Below are positions 42,852 to 44,757 of a stretch of DNA of 44,757 nucleotides, one piece after another. Both the position numbers and the translations under genes were made by a program. Position 1 is the stretch's first letter, and every line of letters begins with the position of its first letter. The DNA is from Cystobacterineae bacterium (GTDB lineage Bacteria > Myxococcota > Myxococcia > Myxococcales > Myxococcaceae): positions 1-44,757 of the forward strand of contig WRKR01000022.1 of the NCBI GenBank assembly GCA_009782175.1. The letters run 5' to 3'. A model generated the notes under the pieces. That model was not told the origin of the DNA, searched no databases, and was given only the letters and a program-made list of their open reading frames with translations.

Positions 42852-43569
42852 TGTCTTCTCTCCTTTTTAAAGTCATCTCTCCTGATTGTCGCTCATCCTC
42901 AACTAAAAGTTGCTTCAATTTTTCAATGGCGCGCGCATGTAGCCGAGAAGCCCAGCTTTTTGACTGCCCAATTGCTGCTCCCGCCTCCTCTAAAGTCTTC
43001 GACTGAAAATAATAGGCCTGGAGCAACCGACGCTCTTTCTCTGACAGCATTCCCATGGCTTTTCGAATGCGCCTTTTGGTTTGCTCAAGCTCTAAATGCT
43101 CTTCGGCAGACAGTCGCTCGCTGGCAATCTGTAGGCTTTCTGCCGCATCTAAACTGGCCGCATAGACAATGGCCAAGCCCGAAACAGCATTCGAAATTTC
43201 ACCCACATCTTCTGCAAAAGAGCTCTGCGAAAGAGCGTCTCTGTCCGAAAGGTTGCTTAAATAGGCATTGGAGCGCTCAGCACCGAGGAGGTTGGGCTCT
43301 GAGCTGCTGTTGCTGCCCAAAATGCCCATCTTCCTTAGCCCGTCAAAAATGGCTCCCTTCACTCGATAATGGGCAAAGGTTAAAAAATTGGCACCCATGC
43401 TTGGATCAAAACGCTCTGCTGCCTCCAACAAGCCCATATGCCCATAGGCCATCAACTCATCCAAATCCATATGAGAATGAAATTGTCGGCATATACCCGC
43501 AGCGATGGACCTCACATAGGGCCCATATTTTTCCAGGAGCTGATTTTTGTTCTCCCCAAACTTTTCCAA
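42745..43569 (-). CDS. FliA/WhiG-like sigma factor (sigma-28 type)
   Basis: About 274 aa; the TTG at 43569 has AGGAG 6 nt upstream, while another TTG at 43596 overlaps the preceding gene. Region 2 (DLDELMAYGHMGLLEAAERF then FLTFAHYRVKGAIFDGLRKM) and region 4 (LSEKERRLLQAYYFQSKTLEEAG..IGQSKSWASRLHARA) fit the FliA/WhiG group; region 3 (about 95-150) is diverged. The last about 45 residues are Ser/Thr/Gly-rich and overlap sctI by 107 nt; they are not part of the usual fold. It likely directs transcription of the T3S locus, as FliA does for late flagellar genes. Confidence 0.9.
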   Translation of the reverse strand: MEKFGENKNQLLEKYGPYVRSIAAGICRQFHSHMDLDELMAYGHMGLLEAAERFDPSMGANFLTFAHYRVKGAIFDGLRKMGILGSNSSSEPNLLGAERSNAYLSNLSDRDALSQSSFAEDVGEISNAVSGLAIVYAASLDAAESLQIASERLSAEEHLELEQTKRRIRKAMGMLSEKERRLLQAYYFQSKTLEEAGAAIGQSKSWASRLHARAIEKLKQLLVEDERQSGEMTLKRREDNGGTTRRDCSSSSTGSTAKASRASSPTGQTGPKQI

Positions 43570-43577
43570 AGCGACTC

Positions 43578-43967
43578 CTATTCCGCCTTCGCCCAAATTT
43601 TTTCAAGCGTTTCCTGAAGTCGAGGATCTCCTTCAATATCCTCTGCTATCTTATTTGTGAGTGTCTTTGAGTTTGTACGAACAATTTCACGAAGAATGTT
43701 GGCAACCAAACGCCGCGTTGCTTCTTCTTTCGTCTTAATGGCACCCTCTCGAAACTGCCGGACAATTTCAGCCGCCTGAGCAATAACAGGATCGCTCACG
43801 CTCACAATGGCTCCTACATCTCCCAACCTCACCGCGGGCGCAATAGGCTCAATCCCCGCCCTAAATGCAGCGCCTGTCGCTTTTGGAGCCACACCCGTTC
43901 CTCGGGCCATACCCGCCCCTCGAGCTGCACCGGCTCCTTTCTTGCCGCCTATCTTGCCAACAGACAT
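43578..43967 (-). CDS. Unknown protein next to the sigma factor (129 aa)
   Basis: I do not recognise this family. Residues 1-45 are Gly/Ala/Arg rich and basic (MSVGKIGGKKGAGAARGAGM). Residues 55-129 are helical (SVSDPVIAQAAEIVRQFREG ... RRLVANILREIVRTNSKTLT). GGGGAG lies 8 nt before the ATG. It lies directly upstream of the sigma gene, separated by 8 nt from the preferred TTG. FlgM-type anti-sigma factors often neighbour FliA, and the helical C-terminal part is about the right size, but similarity to FlgM is too weak to claim. It could equally be a secreted substrate. Confidence 0.6.
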   Translation of the reverse strand: MSVGKIGGKKGAGAARGAGMARGTGVAPKATGAAFRAGIEPIAPAVRLGDVGAIVSVSDPVIAQAAEIVRQFREGAIKTKEEATRRLVANILREIVRTNSKTLTNKIAEDIEGDPRLQETLEKIWAKAE

Positions 43968-44005
43968 GGGGACTCCCCGTGCAATTCAAAACCCAATGCC
44001 CAAAC

Positions 44006-44452
44006 TTAAGGCGCTTTGGGCTTCGCTTTAGAAAACAAACCCTTCTCCCTGCAATCCAACAGTGAATCCGCAAACATTGCAGCATCACTGTCAGGTTCCA
44101 TCACCTTCGCCTGCTGCAATTCCTTCAATGCGGCAACATCCTTGCCCATAAACAACAAGGCCTCCCCCGCATGCGCATGCGGCAAAGCAGACCTCGGAGC
44201 CAAACGCTGCGCCGCCCTAAATGCCTGCAACGCTTTCTCATACTTCCCTTGAACCAAATCCAACGTGCCTAAGGCAATCTGCGGAACTTCACTTTTGGGC
44301 ATCAACATGCAAGCCCCCATAAACACTTCATGGGCCTCTGCAAAACGACCCATGTCCATCCACAAATAACCCGTCTCTAAAAGAATTTTTGCCTGAATTT
44401 TTGTCGTGGGAACCAGACTGCCTAAAATTCCTGAGGAAGCTTCTGTTGTCAT
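44006..44452 (-). CDS. TPR protein at head of T3S operon (SycD/SctG-like)
   Basis: 148 aa, three TPR units: AKILLETGYLWMDMGRFAEA, PQIALGTLDLVQGKYEKALQ and PHAHAGEALLFMGKDVAALK. This matches the small TPR chaperones of T3S systems (LcrH/SycD, or YscG that guards the needle subunit). It is the first recognisable gene of the minus-strand operon. No Shine-Dalgarno is evident. Which substrate it serves is unknown. Confidence 0.75.
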   Translation of the reverse strand: MTTEASSGILGSLVPTTKIQAKILLETGYLWMDMGRFAEAHEVFMGACMLMPKSEVPQIALGTLDLVQGKYEKALQAFRAAQRLAPRSALPHAHAGEALLFMGKDVAALKELQQAKVMEPDSDAAMFADSLLDCREKGLFSKAKPKAP

Positions 44453-44541
44453 AACTCAAGAGCCTATTCCAAGCCCAGGGGCTTAGGCGAACAAATTTTA
44501 ATAACACCCTCTAAATTCATGAACTCGAGCACGCCCACCTT

Positions 44542-44571
44542 AAAAAAGGCGACCCCTTTCGAAGTCGCCTT
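44542..44571 (-). terminator. Intrinsic terminator upstream of the T3S operon
   Basis: AAGGCGAC (44546-44553) pairs with GTCGCCTT (44564-44571), and the minus strand continues with T6. It would end a minus-strand gene lying right of the window and so marks the left limit of that unit and the start of the T3S operon. Confidence 0.8.
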
Positions 44572-44598
44572 CAATTCAAAAAACCCATGACCGTGGTT

Positions 44599-44649
44599 TA
44601 GACCGTTTTTACTTAGAACTGATTTGATTATCCAGACCGGTTTCAATTT
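44599..44649 (+). repeat. 51-bp dispersed repeat, copy 2
   Basis: Identical to 22556-22606 except for two substitutions. Both copies lie in intergenic DNA in the same orientation, 22 kb apart, bracketing the T3S locus. Substitutions are not silent in the frame that is open through both, so conservation is at the DNA level. Confidence 0.92.
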
Positions 44650-44757
44650 GGCATGAGGTCGAGGCGGGCGAGGATTTCGCGATGGGAGTGCACTTAAGTG
44701 CATGACCTGAGCGAAACCGGAGCCCAACGAAGAGATCATGTCAAAGTGAAAGCGGTC

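Larger units (their letters stand above)
44453..44757. other. Upstream spacer with terminator and dispersed repeats
   Basis: Contains a terminator for a gene beyond the right edge (44542-44571, minus), the second 51-bp repeat copy (44599-44649), a 14-bp perfect palindrome TGCACTTAAGTGCA (44689-44702) and the second 23-bp repeat copy (44730-44752). The T3S operon promoter must lie between about 44453 and 44541; I cannot assign its boxes. Confidence 0.6.

Noticed and set aside
28494-44452. The locus as an ordinary flagellar operon
   Set aside because: SctJ is a short lipoprotein, the rod protein matches SctI, SctQ has two SpoA domains, and hook, filament, ring and stator genes are missing from the window.
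44599-44649. Short protein containing LKPVWIIKSVLSKNGL
   Set aside because: It is the translation of the 51-bp DNA repeat; the two copies differ at non-silent sites and share no flanking coding sequence.

Overview
The window looks like a chromosomal segment of a Gram-negative bacterium of the Myxococcota / former deltaproteobacterial kind. Pointers are lipoproteins with thrombospondin-type-3 calcium repeats, Cys-rich ends and vWA domains, many TPR and Sel1 proteins, proline-rich linkers, and a type III secretion (T3S) locus that keeps flagellar gene order. This placement is inferred from gene content; no rRNA or other marker is present to settle it.

Left part (1-24 kb), mostly housekeeping. 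After a structured, repeat-rich spacer and one small unknown gene come, on the minus strand, gatC-gatA, a vWA/calcium-repeat lipoprotein, gatB and a large VIT/vWA/TPR/DUF2135-like secreted protein. gatC, gatA and gatB encode the tRNA-dependent amidotransferase; the lipoprotein gene splits them. Divergent from gatC is ftsK on the plus strand. A tRNA-Ala(CGC) with its own terminator follows, then a membrane-anchored TPR protein, a pentapeptide-repeat protein (minus), an overlapping pair rluC-like and PBP1A, and a small secreted unknown.

Right part (23.8-44.5 kb), one long minus-strand T3S locus. In transcription order: TPR chaperone, unknown 129 aa, FliA-like sigma factor, sctI, sctJ, a FliG-like protein, sctL, sctN, sctO, sctP, sctQ, a FliO-like protein, sctR, sctS, sctT, sctU, a stand-alone SctU C-domain (FhlB-like), unknown 160 aa, TPR chaperone, Gly-rich twin B, sctV, Sel1 lipoprotein, Gly-rich twin A, TPR chaperone. 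The order equals the flagellar series fliE-F-G-H-I-J-K-(M/N)-O-P-Q-R-flhB-flhX-flhA. Yet SctJ is a lipoprotein, SctQ has two SpoA domains, and no filament, hook, rod, stator or secretin gene is seen. It reads as an injectisome-type system that kept flagellar parts (FliG, FliO, FhlB, sigma-28) normally absent from injectisomes; this is the most interesting content of the window.

The cluster makes coherent sense as an export machine: the SctRSTUV export gate, helped by the FliO-like protein; the SctN-SctL-SctO ATPase; a SctQ plus FliG-like sorting platform; SctJ-SctI basal body and rod; SctP length control; TPR chaperones at three sites; and two near-identical Gly-rich proteins as candidate exported substrates. 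Several intergenic repeats recur across the whole window, showing that both halves belong to the same genome.
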